A stretch of 64,000 nucleotides of DNA, from NCBI GenBank assembly GCA_008360975.2, contig CM039189.1, forward strand, positions 12,652,056 to 12,716,055, given 5' to 3'. This DNA is from Lichenostomus cassidix (lineage: Eukaryota; Chordata; Aves; Passeriformes; Meliphagidae). The position numbers were made by a program, and so were the translations under genes. Of this stretch, positions 26,880-38,964 are shown piece after piece (within the stretch, counting starts at the first letter, position 1; each line of letters begins with the position of its first letter). The notes under the pieces were generated by a model, which saw only the letters and a program-made list of their open reading frames with translations, was not told the DNA's origin and did no database searches.

Positions 26880-27560
26880 TGCAACACTGTTTGCAAGCCA
26901 GTTATTAGTGACTAAGGCATGATCACAGAGAGATAGATGATGGAGCCTTCATTTGCATTCACGTATAAACACTCTTATTGCACATTAAGAGTTATATTGC
27001 TAGCTATGATTTTATTATTTACCATATAAATACTTGCTTATATCCTCATAGGAAATTATGTGTTCATTAGAATAAGAGTGTCTTGATTAAGCTGAAATCC
27101 ATATCATGAAGGGGTTTGGAAGTTATTGAAAAATATTTTTGGAAGCTGTTTTCCAGGAAACAGTTAAGGAGTCACTCTTCAAATGTTGTTAGGTATTTCC
27201 AGTCATCCAACTTCTTTCAGAATTAATTGGGAGGTCAATACTTAGTCACCCCTTAATTAATCAATGCTAAATATAATCTAAGAAATATCACAGCCAAACT
27301 GGAGTCCTAAGATCCATCCTCTGCTGAGACATTAGAATAACTTTCAGGACTCTGATTGAGGGTTTGGGGCTGAATGTTTCTTGCGACTGTCTCAGAAGGG
27401 CTTGCAAATCTCATTAAAATGCTGTAACCAGAATGAAATGTGGTTTGGAGCGATTTCCTTGTCCCTGATGGAAATCACCCGTTCCCAGGATATTGCTATC
27501 CCAGTTTTGCCAGGGACAATATATCCCTAAGGCTCACAAAGCACTTGGGAGTAAGGAAAA
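26880..27560. promoter_or_regulatory. Weak candidate conserved non-coding block D
   Basis: The block contains an exact reverse octamer ATTTGCAT (26952-26959), a TTAATTAATCAATG cluster near 27255 and AATTAATTGG near 27221. The stretch at 27300-27550 is complex and low in repeats. Evidence is motif presence only. Confidence 0.2.
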
Positions 27561-30500
27561 TGTTTGGCCTTTAAAACAGACAAGGTTATGTCAAGAGTCA
27601 GTTATTTTAAAAGGAAAAAAGTCCCTGGAGTGAGAATCTTTGCAAGTTTAAAAACTTTCCCCTTTTCAAGTGGTGCAAGCAGAGCAGTGGGCTCTCCTTG
27701 GCTGTACATTCAGCACTTTATCCATGAACAAAGTATAAATATTTCCAGAAAACCCATTTCTATATTTATTTTCAGAGTGACATCACTTCCCCTCTGTGTA
27801 GCTGGTGAGAGATGGTTCAATCCAAAGCCAGCTCTATTTTCAGAGAATATACAGACACATAGCCAGGGTGCTAGCTCTGGAACTGCGGTGGTTTTCACTG
27901 TAAATGAAACAATAATACTTGCCAGTTCCTCACCCGAATTCTCTGTATTTTTTTGGTTCAGTACAGGCTAAAGAGCACATTTTTTTGTGGGGAGTCTCAT
28001 GTGAAAATATTGACCACCAATCACCAGGCAGACTCCAGTAGCAATTACTGTGAACTGTGCTGCTCCATCCAATAACATTAATATTTTTACCAATTCTCTC
28101 TCCAAAAATAACTACCTTTTGTGAGGATCAAAAATGAACAGTTCTCTGCTTTTTTCAAAGTATTTTCTGAAGCAAACTATTATTTAAATGTATTCTTCAG
28201 TGCACAGGTACTATTATAATTGATGCAGTGAGTTTATCTGAACCTTTGATCATACTTTTATGAGTATCAAAATATGTTTTATTGCATTTTATAGAAACGT
28301 GTTACATTTATATATCTTTTTGTTTGCTCTCCACCACTTTACCCCTGAGAAGAGGCTCTTAGGAGGGAAGGTGTTTAGCAGCAGCCTACTTATGTTTCAG
28401 CTGAGGGGTGTGCTCCCCTCAAGGAACAAGAAGGCTGCTCAATTTATAAATATCTTCTCAACCTCCTTCTGTTCCAAAGGCCAGTGCTGCTGGGGCTCAA
28501 TCACTGGTGGATAGGCAACCTTTCCTGTCTGGCAACAATAAACAATCCTCAGCTTTTACCTTCTCTTCAAGGAGTCTGAGCGCATTTGCTGCATGGCAGA
28601 CCAGTGCTCAGGACAGAAGGGAGCTGTCACTGCTTTTGTATCTGCAGAGCACAATTAGCTGCATTTCCTGAGCTCTGCCTGCCTCGTTAACAGTGTTCTT
28701 TAGAAATATTTCACCAAAAACAAAAAAAAAAGAGATTTGTTTTCTTTTCATTTATTTACATGTAATGCTTACCTCAGCCAGTGTGGCCATGGTTTTTGGA
28801 GCAGGGCTTCTTATCTCGACCAGCAAACTGGATGATGTCTTAAAGAAGCCAAGTGGCTCCTCAAAGCCACATGTTCCTCCAGTGGCTCAATCAGGATCAA
28901 AAGTCAGGGTGCTCCTACACCTTTCTTCTCCCCACTTAACCACATGGCCTCCCTCATTGCTGGCAATATGAATCTGAATTACATTGGCTGGGAAAACTGC
29001 AGCAGACAAGAAAGAAAGGAGTATATCACACCTCCATAGCCTTGGGACTCAGGGCAGGGCAGGGCAGGGTTAGCAGCTGGTTACAGGTGATGCATCTTTT
29101 CACCAGGAAAGGTCAATTTAATGGGAGATCCCTATCAAAAATGCTAACTCCGTGCCCTGAAACTGTTATGAGACCCTAAAGAAAGATTTCAGTTAGCTAG
29201 GTGCTCCAACTTTAACATTTTAGAGTTTGGAAATTTATTTCCTGGAGATTTAGGTAATACACCAAGTAGCTTGACTCCAATACGGATTTTTAGAACTTGA
29301 GTTGATATGGGAATTCTGTGTTGTGCTTTCCTTATTTTGTGTATTGTTAAATTATACACTTTGAGGTGCTCTCATGATTAGTGTCATTTACACTCAAATT
29401 CTTGTGAACGTTATTTTGAAGCACTTCAGATATTTTCATTTTAATGATAGATAATTATAAGTACAACTGTTAAAAAATACATCCCTGTGCAAACTTAGTG
29501 ATGTCTTAAGAATCCTGGAGTTCTTCAGAAAAACAATTAGACAACAAATTGAAATAACACCTAGGCTAATTGTGAGTCAATGTAAAAATTAGTCTTTTAG
29601 TTTGCTGATCAAAAGCAAGTGTTTTCATAGTGTCCAGAGGAAAATAATTCCATTGATACAGTAATTTCAGAGCACAGAGGGCAGAAACACACAATTTTTG
29701 GTAAACCTTTGGAACAGCTAGCAAAAACAGTGCCACAAGATTAAAAAAAAAAAGGTTATCACTTCCTTAATAGAGAGAGTGCAAAGATCATGTGCTAGCA
29801 GTACCCCAAATGTTAATTACAGAATCTTGAAGTCTTTTCAGTATGATATGAAGAATCAATTCAATGACCTGAGATCAGATGAAATATGAAAAGGCTTCTT
29901 AGTCTGCCTTTGTACCTTGATGGAGGCACTCTGAATCGGCGGAAACCAGTACGTTCATTTACTTATTAGGGAGTTATTAAAAAAGAGAACTCCACTGTGA
30001 ATCATCTATAGAACAAACTAATTTGTCTTTCCAGGAGAGATGACCATCTAATGTCTGAAATTCACAAGATAAAAGGAAATTTTTGCTGATGTATAGATAC
30101 ATGCTGATGCTGAATGATGATTAAAAGATAGAAAGGCTCACAAAATTCACCAGAAGCTTTGCTTGCTGATAGAATATGTAATGTCAGTTTTGGAAAAGGA
30201 AAGAGGATTTAGGGGAAACAGGGAAAATCATAAAACCACACTGATTTTTATGGGTATCAACTGAAACATACAATATTACAAGAAACAATCTGCAAGAATA
30301 CAGCAAAGTTTTTAAGAATTCCACCAAATTCAGAAAACCAATAAAGCATTGATGCAGTTCCATTCAGCTCTTATATCCATCCAGTGGTTTTCTGTTGACC
30401 TCCCATATTCTGCTGGTTTGACTGTGTACTTGAGAAGACCTCATTATGTCACTTTGATATTCATTTTAGAATAAGATCTAGATTTCTTTTTTTCTCCTAT

Positions 30501-32311
30501 CTCACTCACTATCCTCAGCAATTTATGTAAGGAAACAAAAAAAGGGAGGAGACAGTGCTGGCAAGCAGATACAGCATCAAGGTGCTGCAGTTTCAGGTTT
30601 TGTACCTGACTTGATGGCTGAGCACCATTTTACTGTTCTGTGGTGTCATTTCTATAAAATTTCAGTTACCTGATTTCATCAGTACCATGCCTTGTTATGT
30701 ACATGTGGAGTACACTAGGAAGGACAGATGTTACTTATTATTATGGATATCTCTTGCCAGATATTAAATATTTTCATTAGAATTTAGTTTTAAAATAGTT
30801 AAAAAATGTTTTCAATCCCTTTTTTTGTGTGTCCTTGCATTGATCTCCAAGTGGCTGTTTTTAATTTTGGTTACAATGATTAAAAACAAGTTAAGAAGCT
30901 AACCAAAATAGAACATTCTTTAGACTTCTTTGTAGCTTTTTAAAGAAAGCACTTCACTTTTTCATCTATTGGGGCAGTTAGTGAATGTAAAGCAAAGAGA
31001 AAGAAGGCAGAATACAGAACAGTTAAGAGGTTAATGATGGGAAAATTTGAGAGATTTACTAATGTAAGTGTGGAAAGACGTTTGTGGACACAGTAAGACA
31101 TCAAAAAGTTAGAAATACAATTTTCTTTTTTTTTCATATGTGTGAAAGATAAGGAGGAAACACAAAGCTCAGGTCTAACCTGTTGAAAGCTCCAAGTATG
31201 CAAAGCACCAGCAGTATGTCCAATAAAAAAGGTGGGAAATATGTGATAAGGGAAAGCATTAAACTCAAAGCAATTATATGCATTTATATTTAGAAAAGAA
31301 CAAAACAGGAACAAAAATACTATGATTAGGAAAAACTGTTCTTAATTGCTAAAACTGAGTGAATTATGAAGGGTTAAGTATTTTTATTGATATTTTCTGA
31401 TATGAGCTGAGTAGTTCAAAAGGAGCAAGAATTTTTTAGGAGCAAGAGCTTTGCACAATCTTTTTTTCCTCTGTTTATTTTTTGGGGTTTTTTGGTTGTT
31501 GGTTTTTGGGGGGTTTTTTGGTTGTTTGTTTGTTTTGTTTTGTTTCTGATCTAGCATTTCTTAATCCTTTCACTTGTGTAGATTCAGAACAAATGCTTGC
31601 CATTTCTCTGCCTTGAAAGTCAACATAGCTGCATTTTAATATATTTTTATGACATATAGGGTTAATAAATGTTAGAATTATGTGTGTATATATATAGGTA
31701 CAGAATTTTGAGAAGATATAACAAATGGAAAGTCATTCTGTAATTAGATGAGTGCTATACTTATTTTTGAATGGAAATCTACTGCTAGCATTTTCTAAAC
31801 AAATTATTGCATGGCAAACTACTGAGATTCTATCATCAGCACAGTGTTTACCAAGAGCTTCCTGGCAACACCCATGGATTACTGGTATTGAGGGTGAAGT
31901 TCACAGCACTGTTTCTGCTCTGGGGATTTTGCTGTGGATCTGGTAGATGAAGCAAATGGACACTGCTTAAGTTCAATTTCTAAAGGTTTTTAAGGGATGC
32001 TCACATGGAGTAAACAAAAACTAAGGCAGTGCTTTTGATATATTAGAAAAACCACATCTCAAACCACATTTCATACACAAGTTTTTTCAGGTTTCCATAA
32101 TGTCCAGAGGCCCACTGTCTCTGCAATATATCTTTGTCTTTATTAATGCTTTCATGATCAGGAGGAGCTGTTTGATTCAGATTTCACACAGAGGGTATGA
32201 TTTTAATTGGGTGGATTCTTAATAATAAAGGTTCTATAAGAAGTTATTGTATAGCTAGAGCATTTTATGTAAACATAAATCACTGTGTTGTATCAACTTT
32301 ATATTTACTGT
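27561..32311. other. Non-coding stretch with low-complexity tracts
   Basis: No gene was recognised. The longest open frame of the whole window (135 codons, + strand, 27564-27971) lies here. It shows no domain, no signal peptide and no splice context, and overlaps a 62-codon frame on the other strand, so I treat it as chance. A (AGGGC)3-like run lies at 29050-29070. A G/T-rich tract occupies 31461-31548. Confidence 0.6.
31461..31548 (+). repeat. G/T-rich low-complexity tract
   Basis: T runs alternate with G runs of two to six bases (GGGG, GG, GG, GGGGGG, GG) and pass into TTTG and TTTTG units. The strand bias is strong: the stretch is nearly free of A and C apart from its 5' edge. It is low-complexity DNA with some quadruplex potential. 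Confidence 0.8.
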
Positions 32312-32515
32312 GAGGCTGTTGAGGCAGTGGAACAGAATTCCCAGAATATTTGTGGATGCCCCATCCCTGGAAGGCCAGGCTGGATGGATGGAGCCCTGAG
32401 CAGCCTGGTCCGTGGAAGGTGTCTGTGCCCACGGCAAGGGGGTTGGAAGCAAATGGTCTTTAGGGCTCTTCTAACCCTAACCATCCTATGACTCTATGAT
32501 TCCATGATTCTATGA
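32312..32515 (+). repeat. CR1 LINE 3' end, + strand
   Basis: The segment is a clear avian CR1 terminus. GGCAGTGGAACAG is followed by TGTGGATGCCCCATCCCTGG, AGGCCAGGCTGGATGG, GAGCAGCCTGGTC, a TGGAAGGTGTC block, GGGGGTTGGAAGC and CTAACCCTAACCATCCTATG. It ends with tandem ATTCTATGA-like units. The upstream part encodes the last residues of the CR1 ORF2 protein, but no intact frame remains. The copy is 5'-truncated at about 200 bases and mildly diverged. Open frames on both strands here are by-products. Confidence 0.93.
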
Positions 32516-35500
32516 CATGTATAGGTACAGTAGATAAACCCTGACTGCACACATTTCCATGTAAAAAACTAGCAATATATCTGTGAGTTAAGTTGTTATA
32601 GGGATAGTTGTAACTGCCAACACTTAGCCATAAACAGAATTTTCTCATATCAAGGAAAATCCTGGGAAAATTTATACAGCTTTTAAAAGCAAAGGTTTCA
32701 GTGGGCCTTTGCAAAAGTTAACTCAAGGTACCCGTGAGCTGTGTGAGTTTCTGTCCTGCAGGCACAGATGGTGTCACACAAGGCTGTGTAAGTGGAGCAG
32801 TCTCCCAGAGGTGCTGCAGCCTTGCCCAGGTAAGGCAGCTGGCAGAAGGGCAGCCATGGCCTCCCAGCACAATGTCCAGCACGATTCAGATCAGAACAAT
32901 ACAGGTGATACTCAGGTCCAGCTGCAGACTCTGTGGTTCTTTACTGTGTCTGTGAAAGAAATCATTAATGCTTATCTGCAAGAAGTGGAGAGACAGCAAA
33001 TATATGCTATCTGTATAATAGATTGAAAAATTGTAAGAAATTTAAGCTAACATTACATTTAAAAAAAAGATTTAATTTTTTTTTCTTTTTTAGTTAGCAA
33101 GCATATTTAGAATATTACTTAATGTTGCTTCTGTAACATAAAAAGTACAACCCAGGTGAATAGTACAAAGTGTCCAGTACTTCAGGAGTCATCCATGCCT
33201 TGATTTTGTGGTTTCCTGGTGATTTTGTGTGAGTTTGTCTTGGACTATATTTGATCAAGGCAGGACTTACAGTGATCTGGCTCCCTTCTCAGCACTGAAG
33301 AGCTCACATACCTTGTAATTGCCTCTAATGTATTTCAGTATTTGTGTGTGTTTGTTACTATGACATCTGGTTCTTTGCCAGACATTTTGGGTGGCATTGC
33401 TGTGCACTTCACTCTCAAAGTGCTGAGTGATATGGTCATGAAAAATGCCTCCTCTTTGCCCATTAAAAAAAAAAAAACCAATCATATCAGAGTTGTTAAA
33501 ATTTATGCTAAGTCTATTCAGTGAAACATAAATAGTCATCACTTGGAGAACTTGCTGTGCAAGGCATGATCCTGCAATATGCTAGGCTCTTCTGAGATAT
33601 TCTCAGCACCCTCAACTTTTAGTGAGTTGACTGATGCTCAGCACCTTGTAGGATCTGGCCTCTGAGAAGGAACATGAAAAGACCCAAAGCAAACTGGCAA
33701 ATATTCAGCTGTTTGTTGTACAACTTCTTTTCTCTCTCAAAAGTAACAGTTCAAACAAAGGATTAATTTAGAAAGAAAAAAAAAATAATTAAAATTGAAA
33801 GGAGAGAAATAAGGATGTGTGAAAAAGAATGTTAATAACAGTATTTGAAGAGGCAAAGAAATTAGAGAGATGGAAAACCTGATTTTTCTTTAAATAACAT
33901 TAGGAAGGTTGTAGAGTTTTTAATATTGTCCTTGAATATTTTGCAAGTGGGACAACCACTTCATGAGATGCCAATTGCTGAATACAGAGTTGTGATTTAA
34001 AGTGACAATGTCACCTTAGTTTTAGTCCAAGTGATGGATTTTGTTTTGAAATGGGTTATACCGAACCTAACATGGAAAGATGTGTTTGCATTAGAGTTAA
34101 TTTCAATTAAAATTAGTTTTTTTAAAAATTTCACTCCCATAACTTTCTATTTAAATTTTATCTCTTCTAATGTGAGCTCAAATGGGCCCTGCAAGATACC
34201 AAGTACCTTGGAAGGAAGAGAGTTTATGCATCCAGATAGCCAAGACAGACAGCAAAATTCCCAAACTATACAGAGTAGCTCTAGATATTTCTTTTCTTTT
34301 TAACTGAATGGATAAAACAAAATAGACAAAGAGCCTTTAAAAAATAGTGGAAGCATATTCTTAATTGCTTGCACCTGGTTTATGTGAAAAGCTAACATGG
34401 ATTCCTGTAATATTGACTGATATCACTTTCTTTTCATTTTTTATTATGATAAACAATAAAAATGGCAAGATGGCAGAATAGGAAGCTTTAAGTCTTTATT
34501 TCATCGGCTTTTAAATTGCAGATTGCATAGTAAATCAACTTAATTTATATACTATGTTTATTGGTAAATTCTCTGGATTCACTAAAGCCCTGGAACTGCA
34601 TTCTTATAACAGAATATGGCCTCTTTTCCTGGCTGTTGAATCCATTTTCAAGCTGCATAGACCTCTTTGAATGTGTGTTAAAGTAGTAGCTTCATTTAAC
34701 AGGGAGATTTCGTAAAGCTTTGAATGTGTATCATTAGAAGGGACACAGTCAATTTGATTTTTTTCAAAACTACCAACTAAAGAAAAGATTTTTTTAAAAA
34801 TATGGAAGGGTTTTTTAGAATTCCTGGAAAATGTCTAAAATTCTTTTTTTTTTCCCCCTCTGTGAATGTTTGGAAGCATCATTCAGAAGACCAGAGAGTA
34901 CTACTCTCGTAGCCATCATTATTAATCATGAATACTTTCATATTCCCCTTTCACATCTTTTCCTCTAACAGAAACTCAGTCCAGTGCATTCAGCCAGCCT
35001 GAATCCTGTGAATCATTTCAGCATTCTTCTAAAACTTTGGAACCTGACTTTGCTACAGCATTGTTTTGTCCTGTGCACTGTGGTTATTTTCATTCCTTGC
35101 TGCCAGTTGTTTGGAGAGGATTTGTAGGCCTGAGCTTTCCAGCACCTCTCTCCAGCAGAGCCCTGCCTGCAGAGCCCTCTCTGCCAGCCAACCTTCCAGC
35201 CATGGGGCTGTGGCAGACAAGCTCTGCCAGGTGTCGTTGCCATGATTTCAGATATTCATGCTCACAGCTGTCCATCTTACAGTTCTGCTGGAAATGACTG
35301 TCAACCTACAGGGACGAGAGAGAAGCATGTGTCTGTACTTGAGCCACCCACATGCACATTGCCTGGTAATTTAGACTGTCAGGGAAAAAGCCTTTGCCCT
35401 GATCTTCGGGAATGGCGATGGGATTACAATCTTCCAGTGGAGGGGCACAGGGTATAAAGCTGGGAAGTGGTAACATCCAAAAGTGTGGCAGCTTTGTACT

Positions 35501-37514
35501 TCAGTGTATGTGAGCAAGAGCACAAATTACCTGTGCTAAGTAAACAGGAAAAAATGGAGCAAAAAAGGGTCAGCTACACTGCAGGATGATTTTTTAGATG
35601 AGAAAGTAGCATTTGAGTTCCCAGTGTCCTTTTAGTGGCTTGATGAAATATATTTTGTTTTCCCAGTAAAGTTGCTAAACTGTGAATATTTTATCCAAGC
35701 GATTAAAGTAACTTTTTACTTTTACAAATTAGGCACAGAATATTTAAATATAAGTGAGAGAAGGAACACTGGATATGATAATATCTGACAATGTGTTTCA
35801 AATTACAAGCAAAGCATGTGCACACATATATGAATACAGCTGTGGTTTCTCTTCAGCATTACCTAATGTTCTTTTAATGAAAGAAAGGAGTGAAAGCTCC
35901 TGCTATTCTGTTCAAAGGAAGGGCATTTATATATTTTATATAGCACTTTTTATACTGCTGTGTTATGGTATGTAATATATTGGAACTTCTCAGTCTGTAA
36001 TAGACCCCCAAAGGGTAGACATGTAGGTCTAAGAGATGAAAAAAAATCAAAGACATGATCTCTTGACAGAATTATATAACCTTCTCACACTGCCTCTGAA
36101 CTTCATTGAATCCTCGAGGTGACAGAAAGTTGGCAGGCTAAGTAGAAGCAGCTGCTGGTGATGGCATGGCTGAGATCTATGAATCCATTCAGAGTGATCA
36201 ATGGCTCAATGCTCAGCCGCCCAGGCCATTGATCACCACTCTGACCCCGGCTCCTGCTAAGTCCAGCAGGTTGCTGGGGAGAGTTTAAGAATGAGGGTGT
36301 GGAAAAAGGAAAGCAGGACATAAACAGCAAAGGGAGGAGAAAGACAGAGGCACGAGCCCTCCTCGTAAAAGCTATTCAGGAAATTGCGAAGCTCAATCCT
36401 ATGTGCGTGGTACTTGATCACAATGAAGTTTTGCTTTAAGGTGCATACCTGAATAAATGCTGAGAAATTCTCTTCTATACATAGTCTGGGATTGCCACTG
36501 GAGCTTGTCTTCCACAGAATTTCAATAAGTGCTAGAGGTCTAATTTCTCCATGTGCCTTTGGCAGCCTCAACTGTAATATGCACATAAACATGCATCTTA
36601 TTTTTATATCCTTTTCTCAAATGTTCTTTAAAATATTGCATGTAATAAATAAAATATCAACATGCAGTATACACCAAATTTTGCCAAAGAAAGCAAAAAT
36701 ATAGAAGGGGTACAAGTGAGTTTTACTAAATGCTTTCTACTAGTACTCAGAAATACTTTAACAATTGAATTGTTTCACAAAAGGAACTATTTCAGTGCAG
36801 TTGCATCATGAAAAATTACTTTGTTAGAATGGCAGAATAGGTTTTCACATGCTTTAAGTCTCATAGGGTTTATCTGATTTTCTCTGTTCACTAATAAAAA
36901 TATTTTTTACAGCTTTTAACTGCAAAACTTGAAAAACTCTAATGGTCTGCAAAAGACCAGGCTGGATTCCTTCTATCTTATGCATCTTGTTATTACTAAA
37001 GATGCTCCCAGTTAAACATTAGCAGTTTTTCTGTTACCCTTCATTGGGATAGTGCAGTTTTATTATAGTGCAGAATTGAAACGCACTGCAACTGCATAAA
37101 TTTCATTGTTGATACAGTAAGTAATGCCAGAAGAGAATTCAGTTCACTCCATCACAAGTGGAAATAAAACCACTTTTTCCACTAAAGTAATCATACATGA
37201 ATGTGAATATACACAGGGGGCCCGATCCAGAAGTGAAAGTCTCTCCCAATAACTAGAAAGCTGGATTCAGTCCAAAGAGCAGATCTGTTGAGCAAAACCA
37301 GTACATCTTACACTGGTGCTTTTAAGAATAGAAGTGCCCTATGAAGGCAGAAGTCTTTGAGACTGTTGTTTTATTTAAGGTTGTATTTGTTATCATAGAG
37401 CTTTATTCTGAAGGGAGAATAGTCTCATATATACAAATTGTTTCTTTTCATATAGAAAAAAATTATATGAATCTCAGCTACTTGCATTTAATATTCATGA
37501 AGTGGGGAAAGTGC
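32516..37514. other. Non-coding stretch with two GC-richer patches
   Basis: No gene was recognised. Two patches, 32750-32890 and 35090-35240, are richer in G+C than their surroundings. They carry several short overlapping open frames on both strands but match no family I know. A poly-A tract lies at 33465-33477. A separate hairpin at 36190-36243 is listed on its own. Confidence 0.55.
36190..36243. repeat. Inverted repeat / hairpin, 16-bp arms
   Basis: The left arm is CAGAGTGATCAATGGC (36190-36205). The right arm GCCATTGATCACCACTCTG (36225-36243) is its reverse complement, with one three-base bulge on the right side. The loop is 19 bases and contains two CpG-type words. The stem is too short for a typical microRNA precursor. 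It could be a cruciform-prone palindrome or the remains of a small element. Confidence 0.75.
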
Positions 37515-38964
37515 TGACCAAGCCACTTTCTGTCCTTTCCCAGCGGTCATGGCTAACCCAGCTGGCAAAAGCTTAGCAAATATAACACCCATCTACACAA
37601 ATGGCTGGAAAGGAGGATCCAGGGAACTGCAGGTCTGTCAGTGTGACCTCAGTGCTGGGGAAAGTCATGCAGCAGATCATCTTTAGTGCCATCAGACTGC
37701 AGGTGCAGGGCAAACAGGGGATCAGACCCTGCCAACACAGCTTTTTAAAGGCAGATCCTGATTGACCAACCTGATCTCCTTGTATTACAGGGTGACCTGC
37801 ATAGTGGATGAGAGAAAGGCTTTGAATGTTTTCTGCCTTGACTTATTAAAGCCTTTGACAGTTTCCCACAACGTTCTCCTGAACAGACTGCCTTGCCATG
37901 GTGTGGATGAGTGCACCCTCACTGGGTTAAAAACTGGTTGGATGGCTGGGCCCAGAGAGTGGTGGTGAACAGAGCTACATCCATTTTAGTGGCTTGTCAT
38001 GAGTGGGGCTCCCCAAGGCTCAGTGTTGGAGAAAGTTCTGTTTAATAGCTTCCCTGATGCTCTGGATGAGGGGATTGAGGGCACCCTCAGTCAGTTTGCA
38101 GATACCACAAGTCTCTGTGGGAGTGTTGACCTGCTGGAGGGCAGGAAGGCTCTGCAAATGGATCTGGACAGGTTGGATCGATGGGCTGAGCCAATGCTGT
38201 GAGGTTTAACAAGGCTCAGTGGCAAGTCCTGCCCTTGGGTCACAACAACCCCACGCAGCACAACAGCCTTGGGGCAGAGTGGCTGGAAAACTGCTCAGCA
38301 AAGAAGACCTAGGGATGCTGGTTGACAGCATCTGAACATGAACATGAGCCAGCTGTGCCCAGGTGGCCAGGAAGGCCAGTGGCATCCTGGCCTATATCAG
38401 CAACAATGTGGCCAGCAGGGCCAGGGCAGTGGTTGTCCCCCTGTGCTCAGTAGTGGTGGGGCCACACCACAAGTGCTCTGTCCAGTTGTGGTGTCCTCAG
38501 TTCAGGAAAATGCAGCCCCTGTTGTTGAGGGCTGCAGCTAGTCCAGAGAAAGACAATGGCACAGGAGCAGAAATCATGAGTGGCTGAGGGATATGGGGTT
38601 CCTTAGCCTGGATAAAAGGAGGCTCAGGGTTGACCTTGTCACTCTGCAGCTACCTGAAAGGTGGTTGTAGGTCAGTGTCTTCTGACAAGTACCACGAGAC
38701 AGGACAAGAGGAAGTGTCCTCAAATTGCACCAGAGGAGGCTTAGAGCGGATATATTTCTTGACTGAGAGGGTGGTCAGGCATTGAAAAAGGCTTCCCAAG
38801 GAAGTGGCTGAGTCACCATCCCTGGAGGTAGTCAAAAAACCATGCAGATGTGGTACTTAGGAACATGGTTTAGTGGTGGACTTGGCAGCACAAGTTTTGT
38901 GGCAAATGGTTTGACTCAATGATTTTGAGGGTCTTTTCCAATGCAAACACTATATGATTCTATA
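37515..38964 (+). pseudogene. CR1 LINE copy with dead reverse-transcriptase ORF2
   Basis: This is a 1.45-kb, 5'-truncated CR1 retrotransposon covering the second half of the ORF2 reverse transcriptase and the 3' end. CR1 moves by target-primed reverse transcription using the ORF2 enzyme. Visible landmarks in frame are a TNLISLYYRVT segment from 37765, then SGAPQGSVL (38002-38028). Next is the palm motif at 38095-38106, which reads FADT where the family has FADD, so a catalytic aspartate is lost. MSQLCPGGQ-like and SGILAYISNNVASRARAVVV segments follow in another frame. In-frame stops occur at 37966-37968 and 37987-37989, and a frameshift lies between 38200 and 38363. The 3' end (TTTAGTGGTGGACTTGGCAG, then TCTTTTCCAA) finishes with ATATGATTCTATA. 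The element cannot be active. It resembles the CR1-F/CR1-J group, though the subfamily is uncertain. Confidence 0.93.

Noticed and set aside
27564..27971. Longest open frame, 135 codons on + strand
   Set aside because: No domain, signal or splice context, and the length is within chance expectation for 64 kb in six frames. An overlapping frame exists on the other strand.
32470..32490. CTAACCCTAACC word resembling telomeric repeat
   Set aside because: It is part of the CR1 3' end, not an interstitial telomere.
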